Positions 1 to 8,387 of a stretch of 64,000 nt of DNA are shown one piece after another. The notes beneath the pieces were generated by a model that saw only the letters and a program-made list of their open reading frames with translations, was not told the origin of the DNA and did no database searches. Position 1 is the first letter of the stretch. The number at the start of each line of letters is the position of its first letter. The stretch lies in the NCBI RefSeq assembly GCF_016894445.1, contig NZ_CP056775.1:1738001-1802000 (forward strand), given 5' to 3'. Origin of the DNA: Dyadobacter sandarakinus (GTDB lineage: Bacteria; Bacteroidota; Bacteroidia; Cytophagales; Spirosomataceae). The position numbers and the translations under genes are program-made.

Positions 1-308
1 GCTAAGCATCTGCAAATACCCCTTTGCTGTGCACACGATTACCCGTGTTCCGGTCCTCACTAAGCCTTTTTTTCCAATTATACCGCATTTACCCACCTCA
101 GTTACGCGGATGAACATAACCAGGGCATGAAGCACCTCACTGCATCACTGTACACTGCCTCAGCAAGCAGATCGACACACTGATTTGACCTATATGCTTC
201 CAGGGTCTTCCGGATTGTTTGAATTTCGCAAGTATCTCATTGAATTTGGCAAACGCCTCCCCTTCCGCCCAGGCTACCTTTGTCCTGTTAATAAAACGCA
301 TTTAAGTC
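1..308. other. Intergenic region, no gene seen
   Basis: No convincing coding frame, RNA gene or repeat was found here. The segment holds the upstream region of the SDR gene that begins at 309. No clear TAnnTTTG promoter box was recognised, and any gene truncated by the window edge is not detectable. Confidence 0.5.
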
Positions 309-1157
309 ATGGACAATCAACAAGTATGGTTTATTACCGGAGCCTCTAAAGGTTTCGGACTCGAATTAACAACACAATTGCTGCAGCAAGGTCACCTGGT
401 AGCGGCTACTTCCCGTAACATCGACGAGCTGCGTGAGGCAGTTGCTACTACCGCCGCAGGTTTTCTTCCGCTTGCCGTAGACCTTGGCTCCGAAAAGAGC
501 GTCAGTGAGGCGATTAATGCCACCGTTGCACGGTTTGGCCGGATAGATGTGGTGGTCAACAATGCAGGCTACGGGCAACTCGGCGGTATCGAAGAGCTGA
601 CAGATGCAGAGTCACGCGCTAATTTTGATGTGAACGTATTCGGGCTGCTGAATGTAACCCGCCAGGTTTTGCCGCAGCTCCGCAGGCAGCAATCCGGTCA
701 TATCCTCAACATTTCTTCCATTGCAGGCATAACCGGCAACTTTCCGGGCTGGGGAATTTATTGTGCTACCAAGTTTGCCGTAGAAGGTCTCTCTGAGTCG
801 CTGGCAGCTGAGGTGGCGCCATTTGGCATCAAAGTTACCCTGATAGAGCTGGGTTACTTTCGTACAAGCTTCCTTAAATCAGGTTCCCTGCGCCTCCCCG
901 AAACCCGGCTGGCCGAGTACCGCCTTATCCGGGAGTCGGAGGCATACCACGATGAGCTGGGTGCGGCCAACGCCCAGCCGGGTGATCCCGTAAAAGGGGC
1001 CGCTGCGGTCATCCGGATTGCAGCCGAAGCCAATCCTCCGCTGCACCTGCTGCTCGGCCAGGATGCCACTGAGCTTGCCGCTGCCAAGATCAGCGCCATG
1101 CAGCAGGATATGGAGCAGTGGAAATCATTGTCCCTGTCTACCGGCTTCGACGCATAG
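309..1157 (+). CDS. SDR family NAD(P)-dependent oxidoreductase
   Basis: This 282-residue protein is a classical short-chain dehydrogenase/reductase with a cytoplasmic Rossmann fold. The N-terminus carries the cofactor motif TGASKGFG (residues 10-17), followed by the NNAG motif near residue 89. The catalytic Ser is in ISSIAG and the active-site pair is in YCATK near residue 157. The arginine in TSRN after strand beta-2 hints at NADP(H) preference, which is inference. The C-terminal extension resembles the subgroup often annotated as oxidoreductases acting on small ketones or aldehydes, but the substrate cannot be read from sequence. The ATG start lies directly before the first strand. The gene is monocistronic and is followed by a strong hairpin terminator. 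Confidence 0.93.
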   Translation: MDNQQVWFITGASKGFGLELTTQLLQQGHLVAATSRNIDELREAVATTAAGFLPLAVDLGSEKSVSEAINATVARFGRIDVVVNNAGYGQLGGIEELTDAESRANFDVNVFGLLNVTRQVLPQLRRQQSGHILNISSIAGITGNFPGWGIYCATKFAVEGLSESLAAEVAPFGIKVTLIELGYFRTSFLKSGSLRLPETRLAEYRLIRESEAYHDELGAANAQPGDPVKGAAAVIRIAAEANPPLHLLLGQDATELAAAKISAMQQDMEQWKSLSLSTGFDA

Positions 1158-1180
1158 TCAGCTGCAGTTTCAGAAAAGTA

Positions 1181-1233
1181 AGCGCCCGGAGCGGCAATTC
1201 AGTAACATGCATAGCCTGCTCCGGGCGCTTTTT
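1181..1233 (+). terminator. Rho-independent terminator after the SDR gene
   Basis: A 12-bp inverted repeat (AGCGCCCGGAGC at 1181-1192 and its complement at 1218-1229) is followed by a short T run. It lies 24 nt after the SDR stop and just beyond the stop of the convergent deacetylase gene, so it may serve both. Confidence 0.75.
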
Positions 1234-1245
1234 CTAATTGAAAAT

Positions 1246-2145
1246 CTACATCAGATCACGGGCAATGCGGTAAGTATTCATATGTGCTTCCAGAATAATG
1301 CGTAGCTGTGAGGAATAGCCGCCGCCCATACTGCATTGTACCGGGATACCGTGTTTTTTGGCAGTACTGAGTACCAGCAGGTCACGTTGCCTGCATCCCT
1401 CAATCGTGCACGACATGCGTCCCAGCTTGTCGGTGCTCAGAATGTCCACTCCTGCCTGATAAAAGATAAAGTCCGGCTTCACGCTACTGATCAGTCCGGG
1501 TATAGTATCATGCAGCAGGCGCAGGTAGGTATCATCACCGGTACGGTCGTCCAGGGGAAGATCCAGGTCGCTCTGCTCCTTCCTGAACGGGTAATTATTT
1601 TTACCATGCGCAGAAAAGGTAAACACACGGGGTTCGTCCCTGAAAATCTGCGCCGTCCCGTTTCCCTGATGCACATCGAGGTCAATGATCAGTACCTGCT
1701 TTACTTTACCCTGGTCCACCAGCAGCTGCGCGGCAGTTGCCTGGTCATTGATAATGCAGAATCCCTCACCCTGAGCCCGGGAGGCATGATGGGTGCCACC
1801 GGCAATGTTAAATGCAATGCCTGTTTCCAGTGCCAGCAATGCGCCCTGTACGGTACCGTTGGTGATACGCAGCTCCCGCTCTGCCAGCACGGGTGTTTGT
1901 TCAAAACCAATGCGGCGTATTTCCTGGCGCGTCAGCATACCGGCCACAAACCTATCGGCATAGTCGCGATCGTGCACCGCATATACGGCCTGCATATCCA
2001 CCGGCCCGGGCGCAAAAAAATCCGCCTCCGTGGCGACGCCCTCGCGCAGTAGCTGCAAAGGAAGCAGCTCGTACTTGTCCATGGGAAAACGATGCTCCGC
2101 GGGCACCGGGTACTTATAAATAGGATGGTAAGCAATAGGAAACAT
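1246..2145 (-). CDS. Histone deacetylase family protein (class II HDAC/AcuC-like)
   Basis: This enzyme of about 299 residues belongs to the arginase/deacetylase fold and would hydrolyse acetyl-amides, for example acetyl-lysine or acetylated polyamines. Family motifs are present in order: GGTHHASRAQGEGFC with the catalytic His pair, IIDLDVHQGNGT with the zinc-ligating Asp and His, FSAHGKNNYPF, and YQAGVDILSTD with the third zinc Asp. The frame stays open to an ATG at 2208, but ATG 2145 begins the typical family N-terminus (MFPIAYHPIYKYP) and was preferred. It is the second gene after the AztD-like lipoprotein on the same strand, with a gap of about 105 bp, so co-transcription is possible. A zinc enzyme downstream of a putative zinc chaperone is suggestive only. 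Confidence 0.9.
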   Translation of the reverse strand: MFPIAYHPIYKYPVPAEHRFPMDKYELLPLQLLREGVATEADFFAPGPVDMQAVYAVHDRDYADRFVAGMLTRQEIRRIGFEQTPVLAERELRITNGTVQGALLALETGIAFNIAGGTHHASRAQGEGFCIINDQATAAQLLVDQGKVKQVLIIDLDVHQGNGTAQIFRDEPRVFTFSAHGKNNYPFRKEQSDLDLPLDDRTGDDTYLRLLHDTIPGLISSVKPDFIFYQAGVDILSTDKLGRMSCTIEGCRQRDLLVLSTAKKHGIPVQCSMGGGYSSQLRIILEAHMNTYRIARDLM

Positions 2146-2250
2146 GCATTCAGCGTAAGCCGCAAAGCCGGGATTGAACTTCGGGCACAGGAATACGGAA
2201 AAAATCATGCTCCGACCACTTACACTGATTATCGCACATTATAACTGGTA

Positions 2251-3459
2251 CTAGTGGCCGGCGTCAGATTCCTGTCCGAGGATCGCCAGGCGGTATGGCT
2301 GCGAGGAGACTTTCACGCGCCTTTTTCTGGAAAAATCATTGATATCCACTACCAGCAGCTCACCGGTTTTCGGCTGGGTAATGTACAGAAAACGCGACGT
2401 AGCTTCCAGCTGGGGCTTTTGAGTTTCCTCGCTGGCAGTAGCCGGCAATACGGATCCGCGCTTCGGTGCGCCATTTGTTTTCAGATCATAAATATGCACT
2501 TCCCCGCTGTGCGTTAACACAATCAGTTGGTTTCCGGCGTAATCGACCTTTGCCTGCATCACATCAGCGCCGGCATGGATGGGTGTGATGGTATTGGCGC
2601 CAGGATCAATGAGGTAGGCACCCTTCGCAGCCGTAAAGCCAATGAATTTGCCGGCACCTCCGGCTTCCAGAACAGAACCAAACCACGCATCACCGAAATC
2701 AGCCGGATAGGCGATCAGACGCTGCCTGCCGCTTTGGTCTACCACCAATATACCGCTCGCAGAACCAAATAAGGATAGATTGCCGTCGCTGGCATTGCCG
2801 TGAATGCCCGCAGTTTGGATAGTAGATGCAAAGAGCGTCCTGCCCGACCTGTCGATCACCCTCACACGCTCCGGGAGGGTACCGGGAACACTCCCGTCCT
2901 TCTCGGTGACGGCATAAGTACCATTATTGAACCTTGTCATCGCACCATGATGCGGCACTCCCCCAAAGCTGATCACCTCCATTTTTGCGTTCGCAGTGTG
3001 AAAATCTGCCTCACGCGCCACGCTGAGGGTACCATCGCCGTCATTGAACGTGATCACTTCATCGCTCTTGCTTTTGAAGTGCGTGGGCCGGTTCCCCGTT
3101 CCGGTAAGCGCAGCCCATTTGGGGGTGCCGGCTACGTCCACATGGTCACCATGCCCCTCCAATCCTGAATCAAAAAACTGCACGAAGTTACTGGTACCAT
3201 GCACGAGAGCCCCAAACCGCCCTGCCTCGGTCCGGTACAAGGCAGCCTTGGGAGCACCCGCCTCAAACGTCTCGACTGTCAGCTTTACAGGGTCAACCAG
3301 TGAAAGGGTACGCGCAGTTTCATCATTGACCATGACCCGGATAAAACGGTACTCCCGGGCATCTTCCGGCTTTACTTCTTCCTCCTTGTTCGTCTCGCAG
3401 GCAACAAGTACCAGGGCCGCAAAGGCCAGTGATGTGATGTTGGATAAAAAGTTTTTCAT
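2251..3459 (-). CDS. AztD-like zinc metallochaperone lipoprotein (beta-propeller)
   Basis: This 402-residue protein has a lipoprotein signal (hydrophobic stretch ending in LVACE), so the mature form should be membrane-anchored outside the cytoplasm. The rest looks like a beta-propeller of repeated short strands. Histidine-rich motifs GHGDHVDV (about residue 104), VPHHGAM and AGIHGNASDG resemble those of the periplasmic zinc chaperone AztD, which passes zinc to an AztC-type solute-binding protein. AztABC partners are not in this window. The frame extends one codon to a TTG, but ATG 3459 starts the signal peptide. Upstream are two identical palindromic boxes overlapping both promoter elements, which indicates tight repression. 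The AztD assignment rests on recognised motifs rather than an alignment. Confidence 0.7.
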   Translation of the reverse strand: MKNFLSNITSLAFAALVLVACETNKEEEVKPEDAREYRFIRVMVNDETARTLSLVDPVKLTVETFEAGAPKAALYRTEAGRFGALVHGTSNFVQFFDSGLEGHGDHVDVAGTPKWAALTGTGNRPTHFKSKSDEVITFNDGDGTLSVAREADFHTANAKMEVISFGGVPHHGAMTRFNNGTYAVTEKDGSVPGTLPERVRVIDRSGRTLFASTIQTAGIHGNASDGNLSLFGSASGILVVDQSGRQRLIAYPADFGDAWFGSVLEAGGAGKFIGFTAAKGAYLIDPGANTITPIHAGADVMQAKVDYAGNQLIVLTHSGEVHIYDLKTNGAPKRGSVLPATASEETQKPQLEATSRFLYITQPKTGELLVVDINDFSRKRRVKVSSQPYRLAILGQESDAGH

Positions 3460-3472
3460 CAATCAGTTTTTT

Positions 3473-3492
3473 AAATGCAACAATGATGCAAA
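3473..3492 (-). promoter_or_regulatory. Operator copy 1 (proximal), 20-bp repeat
   Basis: This 20-bp sequence is identical to 3511-3530. Its core TGCAACAATGATGCA is a palindrome in which six of seven pairs match around the central base. It overlaps the TTTG half of the -7 box and the expected transcription start of the AztD-like gene. A Fur/Zur-type repressor is the obvious candidate because of the gene it controls, but that is inference. Confidence 0.75.
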
Positions 3493-3518
3493 GATAGTTT
3501 TGGTAATGACAAATGCAA
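3489..3518 (-). promoter_or_regulatory. Promoter of the AztD-like gene
   Basis: Read on the minus strand there is a -33 element TTG (3518-3516), a 19-nt spacer and a -7 element TATCTTTG (3496-3489). This fits the Bacteroidota consensus TTG, spacer of about 19-21, TAnnTTTG. The -33 element lies inside operator copy 2 and the TTTG of the -7 box lies inside operator copy 1. The leader to ATG 3459 would be about 20-25 nt. Confidence 0.75.
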
Positions 3519-3530
3519 CAATGATGCAAA
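3511..3530 (-). promoter_or_regulatory. Operator copy 2 (distal), 20-bp repeat
   Basis: Exact second copy of 3473-3492, 38 bp away centre to centre. It contains the TTG of the -33 element. Occupancy of both copies would block both promoter contacts. Confidence 0.75.
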
Positions 3531-3622
3531 TAAAAGAAAGTTGCGCCGGAGGATTCGTCAGCGCGGGCAGCAGCAGAGATAGTGGCGGTAAGTGTAAAGG
3601 TGCAGGTACATTAGGGTGGAAC

Positions 3623-3661
3623 AAAAAGAGAGCGGACTGGCAGCCAGTCCGCTCTCTTTTT
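3623..3661 (-). terminator. Rho-independent terminator of the small secreted protein gene
   Basis: A near-perfect 17-bp stem (3624-3640 with 3644-3660) closes a 3-nt loop. A tracts on one side and T tracts on the other make it functional on either strand. It lies 15 nt past the stop of the minus-strand gene ending at 3676. Confidence 0.85.
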
Positions 3662-3675
3662 GTTTTTATAAAAAC

Positions 3676-4047
3676 TTACTTCTTTGTATCCCTGATTGCC
3701 TTGATCGGGAAATCGCCGTACTGAGTAGCGACGATTCCGGCGAGGGTATCGCCGGTTTGGGTAAGATTATATTTGATCACTCCGCCGTCGAAATCCATGG
3801 CGAACGTTACTTTACCCTGAGCTACCACCAGATCCTTCATTTCTCTTTTTTCAGCGCCCATATACCCTACTGTCTTGCTGTCTTTTTCCTCGAATGTAAA
3901 AAAGCCGGTTTCATACTCGGGCGGAACATCGGAGATCCTGTAGTTCCACAAGCCGGCGATACCATCGGCGGTGAATTTCTTGGCTGCTGTAAATGAGCAG
4001 ATTCCCAGCACTACGAGCATCATCAGAAAGTACTTTGCTTTCATCAT
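3676..4047 (-). CDS. Small secreted protein of unknown function
   Basis: The product is about 123 residues with a clear Sec signal peptide (hydrophobic segment around residues 5-19 ending near SFTAA). The mature part of about 100 residues is rich in beta-prone segments (GLWNYRISDVPPEYE, GFFTFEE, KVTFAMDFDGG, IKYNLTQTGDTLAG). That pattern resembles small lipocalin-like or DUF2147-like periplasmic proteins, but I do not recognise a named family. Two adjacent ATG codons (4047 and 4044) are possible starts. It is monocistronic, with its own terminator downstream and the isomerase-like gene upstream on the same strand. Confidence 0.7.
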   Translation of the reverse strand: MMKAKYFLMMLVVLGICSFTAAKKFTADGIAGLWNYRISDVPPEYETGFFTFEEKDSKTVGYMGAEKREMKDLVVAQGKVTFAMDFDGGVIKYNLTQTGDTLAGIVATQYGDFPIKAIRDTKK

Positions 4048-4152
4048 GGTTTTAATGGGTTAAACAGTTAATAAAAATGAATACATTATTTTCTTAAAAC
4101 TATACAAAATTATTTGCGTGTCAAGCACACTCCCTGTACTGGAAAGTGTACC

Positions 4153-4998
4153 TCATGCCATCACCGAGCACATACTGAGCACCGGCTCGCCCAATGCTGC
4201 ATTGCCGCGGATGGTGACGAGGGAAGCCGCTTCCAAGGCAGGGATGCCTTTTGTGAAGATGCGCCAGGCAGCCGGACCGTCCAGCTCCACTTCCGCCGCG
4301 GGCAGCAGCTGCTCACTGCCTGCGGCCAGCTGCCAGCGGCCGGCATGGTAGTGCAGGTACCAGGCACCCGGCAACCCCGTAACCCTGAACACCACCAGCG
4401 TACCTTCCGCAGCCTCCACCAACCTGTACGTATGCGGCAGTGCGCGCATAAATGTGTCTATCAAAGGCTGGTAAAGACGTACGCTCATCAATGTTTCCGG
4501 CTCACCAACCGCCAGGCGTATCTGCTGCTGGTGATGCCAGAGCTCGGTGTACTCCCGCGCAATGTGGAACCAGTTGGGCGACACGTCCTGGCCTGCCCAG
4601 GCTACCGGGAAGACAGCATCCGCATCCGGCGGCAGTGCCTGGAAAAGCCTGCAGACTTCCGGACCAGCCTGCCTGATCCAGTCCAGCAGGGTAGCGGGAC
4701 TTACTCTGCGCGTGGCAGTTACCCAATCGCGATTGAGCTCATTGAGGTAGCTCACCAGCGACTGATAGGAATCAATGCGGGGTATGTCCGGTGCTGCATA
4801 ATGGTCTCTGTACAAAGCAATGCGGCGAAAATGTCCGTCGGCAATGTGTGAGGCAATATCCTTGACATTCCAGCCTTTCAGCACGGTCGGTGCATGCCAC
4901 TGGTCGGCGTCGAGTCCTTCCAGGAGATAGATAAGGTGATCGTGCAGCTCGGGAAAAAGCGGGATGGTGCTGATCGGCGGACAGGGTTGCAGAATCAT
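4153..4998 (-). CDS. Maleylpyruvate isomerase/DinB-type family protein
   Basis: This 281-residue cytoplasmic protein has the N-terminal four-helix bundle of the mycothiol-dependent maleylpyruvate isomerase/DinB superfamily. The pattern is GWNVKDIASHIADGH (first metal His near residue 51) followed by AREYTELWHHQQQIR, which supplies the later Glu/His ligands. The C-terminal part (about 170-281) matches the sterol-carrier-like domain commonly fused to this bundle. Bacteroidota do not make mycothiol, so the real cofactor thiol and reaction are unknown. The ATG at 4998 gives a full N-terminal helix. The gene stands alone, with no clear partner. Confidence 0.8.
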   Translation of the reverse strand: MILQPCPPISTIPLFPELHDHLIYLLEGLDADQWHAPTVLKGWNVKDIASHIADGHFRRIALYRDHYAAPDIPRIDSYQSLVSYLNELNRDWVTATRRVSPATLLDWIRQAGPEVCRLFQALPPDADAVFPVAWAGQDVSPNWFHIAREYTELWHHQQQIRLAVGEPETLMSVRLYQPLIDTFMRALPHTYRLVEAAEGTLVVFRVTGLPGAWYLHYHAGRWQLAAGSEQLLPAAEVELDGPAAWRIFTKGIPALEAASLVTIRGNAALGEPVLSMCSVMA

Positions 4999-5147
4999 GG
5001 TAAGAAGCGATGTGGTGCGCAGGGCAATTTAATAATTGCACGGGCAAGTTGCATCCGAAAGCAGCAGGGAACCGCATTTTTAACATTCCCGCCGAATACA
5101 TAACAATTGGTTAACAGCCCCTTAATATCGCAGCGAAGAGCGGACGA

Positions 5148-5155
5148 TACCTTTG
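5148..5155 (+). promoter_or_regulatory. Putative -7 box (TACCTTTG) of the first susC operon
   Basis: An exact TAnnTTTG match lies 65 nt before the SusC start. No good TTG -33 element is seen at the usual distance, so this promoter may need an activator or a different sigma factor. Confidence 0.45.
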
Positions 5156-5219
5156 AGGTTTTACAAAAATGCCCGGCTCCATCGCTCCGGCAAACTCACT
5201 TAACCTTTAACAAACTCCT

Positions 5220-8200
5220 ATGAAAGTACGGTTACTGCCGGCATTCTTTGCCTTGCTGTGCGGACTTGTTATGCACCTGCACCTGTCTGCACAGTCTCTC
5301 ACCATCCGCGGTAAGGTTACCGCACCAGCCGGCGATGCCCTGCCGGGCGTCAATGTGCTCATCAAGGGCAGCAGCGCGGGCACTACCACCGACGAAAGCG
5401 GCAACTATTCCCTCCCTATGCCGTCTTCCAATGCCACCCTTATTTTCTCAGCCATCGGGTTTCTTCCGCAGGAGCGGGCAGTTGGCAATCAGTCGGTGAT
5501 CAACGTTGCTTTGCAGGAAGATACCAAAATGCTGAATGAAGTGGTGGTGACTGCTTTGGGGATCAAACGGGAAGAAAAATCGCTGGGCTTTGCGGCGCAG
5601 ACGATCAATGAAAATGCGGTAAAAGATGCCAAATCCAACAACTGGGTCAATACACTTTCCGGAAAAGTAGCCGGACTGAACATCCAGGGCGCGGGCGCGG
5701 GACCTATGGGCTCGGCCAGGATCACGCTCCGGGGTGAGTCGTCGCTGAACCTGGATAACAACCAGGCGCTCATTGTGGTCGACGGCGTGCCTGTGAGCAG
5801 CAGAATCACGGGTACGGGTTTCAACTCGCATTTGTCGGCCGACAGCCCGGTAGACTATGGGTCGAGCCTGTCGGACATCAATCCCGATGATATTGAGAAG
5901 GTTACCGTGCTGAAAGGTCCCGGTGCTACGGCATTGTACGGCAGCCGGGCCGCGGGTGGCGCGATCATCATCACGACGAAATCGGGCGTAAGAAAAGACA
6001 AAGGCATTGGCATAACCGTCAATTCAAATTTCAGTTTTGACCAGATTAACCGCTATCCCGACTATCAGTTTGAGTACGGCGAGGGTCGCACGAGCGCGTA
6101 CTACTCTTACCTCGACAGCGAAGACGGCCCGAATACGGGTACCACCGTAGCTGCCGGCCGTGCCTGGGGACCCAGGTTTAACGGCCAATCGTACTTCCAG
6201 TACAACCCCGATGCACCCGATGGCCGGCCAACGATGCGTACGCCCTGGGTCGCCCACAAGGATTACATTTCCGGATTTTTCCAGACGGGTACTACCTTTT
6301 CCAACAGTGTGTCCATTGAAGGCGGCAGTGAAAACAGCTCGGCACGCCTCTCACTCACACATTTGAAAAACAAATGGATCATACCCAATACCGGCTTTGA
6401 GCGGCTGAATGCAGCATTATCGGTAAGTCAGCGCGTTTCGGACCGGCTCAAAATCAATGGAAAAGTTAATTATGCCAATAAAAAGAGCGACAACCTGCCG
6501 ATGGCCGGGTACAACAACCAGTCGCTCATGTACTTCCTGATCCTGGGCACCACGCCCAACATCAAACCGGAATGGTTTAAGCCATATTGGGAACCGGGAC
6601 TCGAAAATGTGAAGCAGCGCAGTCCATTTAATCCCACACCCGACAATCCGTACCTGGGCATGTACGAAATGCTCAACAAGATTAACAAACACGGGGTAAT
6701 TGGAAACGTATCAGCCAGTTATGAAATCTCAAAAAAGTTTGACCTGCTGGTACGCACCGGTCTGGATATGGCTTTCGAGTTCCGCTCGCAGCAGCGGCCT
6801 TTCAGCATGACGCGCTACCCGCGAGGCATGTACCGTGAGCAGAATGTGTTTACCTACGAATCCAATACGGACTTTTTACTCAGCTACAAGGACAAAATTG
6901 CCGGGCTGATCGATGTGACTGCTTCGGGTGGAGCGAATGCCATGCGGCAGTCGTACGACTTTGCGGGCATCTATGCCGACCAGCTTGCGCAACCCGGCAT
7001 TTACCAGATCTCCAACAGCCTTGACCAGGCTGTAGCCGATCCTTTGAAAACCAAAAAAGCCATCAACAGCATATATGCAGCCTCCCAGTTTTCATGGGAC
7101 GAGAAGATTTTCATTGATATCACGGGCCGGAACGACTGGTCGAGTACGCTGCCTTATGGCAACAACTCCTTCTTTTACCCCTCGGTGAGTTCCAGCTTTT
7201 TGTTGAATGAACTGTTTGCATTGCCCCAGGCAGTTTCGTTCGCCAAGCTTCGTGCCTCCTGGGCGCAGGTCGGGAATGATACCCGCCCCTACCAGACCGC
7301 CCGGTATTATGACCGGATTTACGGCAACAGTTTTACCAACTCCTCCACCCTTTTCAATGCAGACCTGAAACCGGAAATTACGGCGAGCTACGAGTTCGGG
7401 CTGGACCTGCGCCTGCTGAAAAATGTGGTGGGACTTGACGTGGCCTACTACAACAACAACAGCCGCAACCAGATTCTCGCCATCCCGCTCGACCCCGTTT
7501 CGGGGTATAACAATGCGCTCATCAATGCAGGGCTCATCAACAGCCGCGGCGTGGAGGTAAAACTTACGGGCAAACCGATGACCCGCCGCAATTTCAGCTG
7601 GAACACTACTTTGCTCTGGTCGAGCAACCGCAGCTATGTGCGCGAGCTGGCGTCGGGCATTACCAACCAGGTTATTTATGCGCACAATACCAATGTAAGC
7701 ATTGAGGCCCGCGTGGGCGGACTGATGGGCGATATGTACGGACGCGGCTTCCAGCGGTCTCCGGACGGACAGATCATTTACTCGTCGGTGGGGCTGCCTG
7801 CCGCGCTGGACCCTGAAAACAAGAAATGGGGAAATGCATTTGCAGACTGGAAAGCCAGCTTGTCCAATGAATTTACAATCAGAAACGTGCGCGTCAGTCT
7901 GCTCCTGGATGGACAGAAAGGCGGAAGTATGTTTTCACAAACCAATCATAAGAACAATACCCTGGGCAAGACCAAAGTGACCCTGCCGGGCCGGGATGAG
8001 GGCATTGTAGGCCAGGGGGTGGTAAAACAGCCGGACGGAACATTCACGCCCAACACCGTGCGTGTGCCGGCGAGCTCTTACTACGACAACTACTATCAGA
8101 TCGCGAATGCAGAGACCAATATTTTTGACGCTTCTTTCTTGAAAATCAGGGAGCTGCGTGTGGAGTTCAACCTGCCCCAGGCGCTGTCGGCCAGGCTGCG

Positions 8201-8375
8201 GCTGCGGCAGACGAGCCTTGCGTTTTTTGGCCGCGACCTGTTCAACTTTACGAAGTTCCCCGGCTTTGATCCCGAGGGCGGCAACCTGAATAACGGTACG
8301 CTCACGCCGGGCGTGGAGCTGGCCCAGTTTCCGTCTACCCGCACGATGGGAATGAACCTTACCTTGAAATTTTAA
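5220..8375 (+). CDS. SusC/RagA family TonB-linked outer membrane protein (pair 1)
   Basis: This 1051-residue TonB-dependent transporter has a signal peptide (about 1-24, ending SAQS), a carboxypeptidase-regulatory-like domain (about 28-110), the SusC linker EVVVTALGIKREEKS, and a plug with VDGVPVSS and LYGSRAAGGAIIITTK. A 22-strand barrel ends in the aromatic C-terminal residue (LTLKF). It would import a ligand captured by its SusD partner using TonB energy. SusD follows after 12 nt and the GDPD-phosphodiesterase follows SusD closely. This suggests an operon for phosphodiester-containing substrates, which is inference from context. Confidence 0.95.
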   Translation: MKVRLLPAFFALLCGLVMHLHLSAQSLTIRGKVTAPAGDALPGVNVLIKGSSAGTTTDESGNYSLPMPSSNATLIFSAIGFLPQERAVGNQSVINVALQEDTKMLNEVVVTALGIKREEKSLGFAAQTINENAVKDAKSNNWVNTLSGKVAGLNIQGAGAGPMGSARITLRGESSLNLDNNQALIVVDGVPVSSRITGTGFNSHLSADSPVDYGSSLSDINPDDIEKVTVLKGPGATALYGSRAAGGAIIITTKSGVRKDKGIGITVNSNFSFDQINRYPDYQFEYGEGRTSAYYSYLDSEDGPNTGTTVAAGRAWGPRFNGQSYFQYNPDAPDGRPTMRTPWVAHKDYISGFFQTGTTFSNSVSIEGGSENSSARLSLTHLKNKWIIPNTGFERLNAALSVSQRVSDRLKINGKVNYANKKSDNLPMAGYNNQSLMYFLILGTTPNIKPEWFKPYWEPGLENVKQRSPFNPTPDNPYLGMYEMLNKINKHGVIGNVSASYEISKKFDLLVRTGLDMAFEFRSQQRPFSMTRYPRGMYREQNVFTYESNTDFLLSYKDKIAGLIDVTASGGANAMRQSYDFAGIYADQLAQPGIYQISNSLDQAVADPLKTKKAINSIYAASQFSWDEKIFIDITGRNDWSSTLPYGNNSFFYPSVSSSFLLNELFALPQAVSFAKLRASWAQVGNDTRPYQTARYYDRIYGNSFTNSSTLFNADLKPEITASYEFGLDLRLLKNVVGLDVAYYNNNSRNQILAIPLDPVSGYNNALINAGLINSRGVEVKLTGKPMTRRNFSWNTTLLWSSNRSYVRELASGITNQVIYAHNTNVSIEARVGGLMGDMYGRGFQRSPDGQIIYSSVGLPAALDPENKKWGNAFADWKASLSNEFTIRNVRVSLLLDGQKGGSMFSQTNHKNNTLGKTKVTLPGRDEGIVGQGVVKQPDGTFTPNTVRVPASSYYDNYYQIANAETNIFDASFLKIRELRVEFNLPQALSARLRLRQTSLAFFGRDLFNFTKFPGFDPEGGNLNNGTLTPGVELAQFPSTRTMGMNLTLKF

Positions 8376-8387
8376 TTGAAAAAGATC

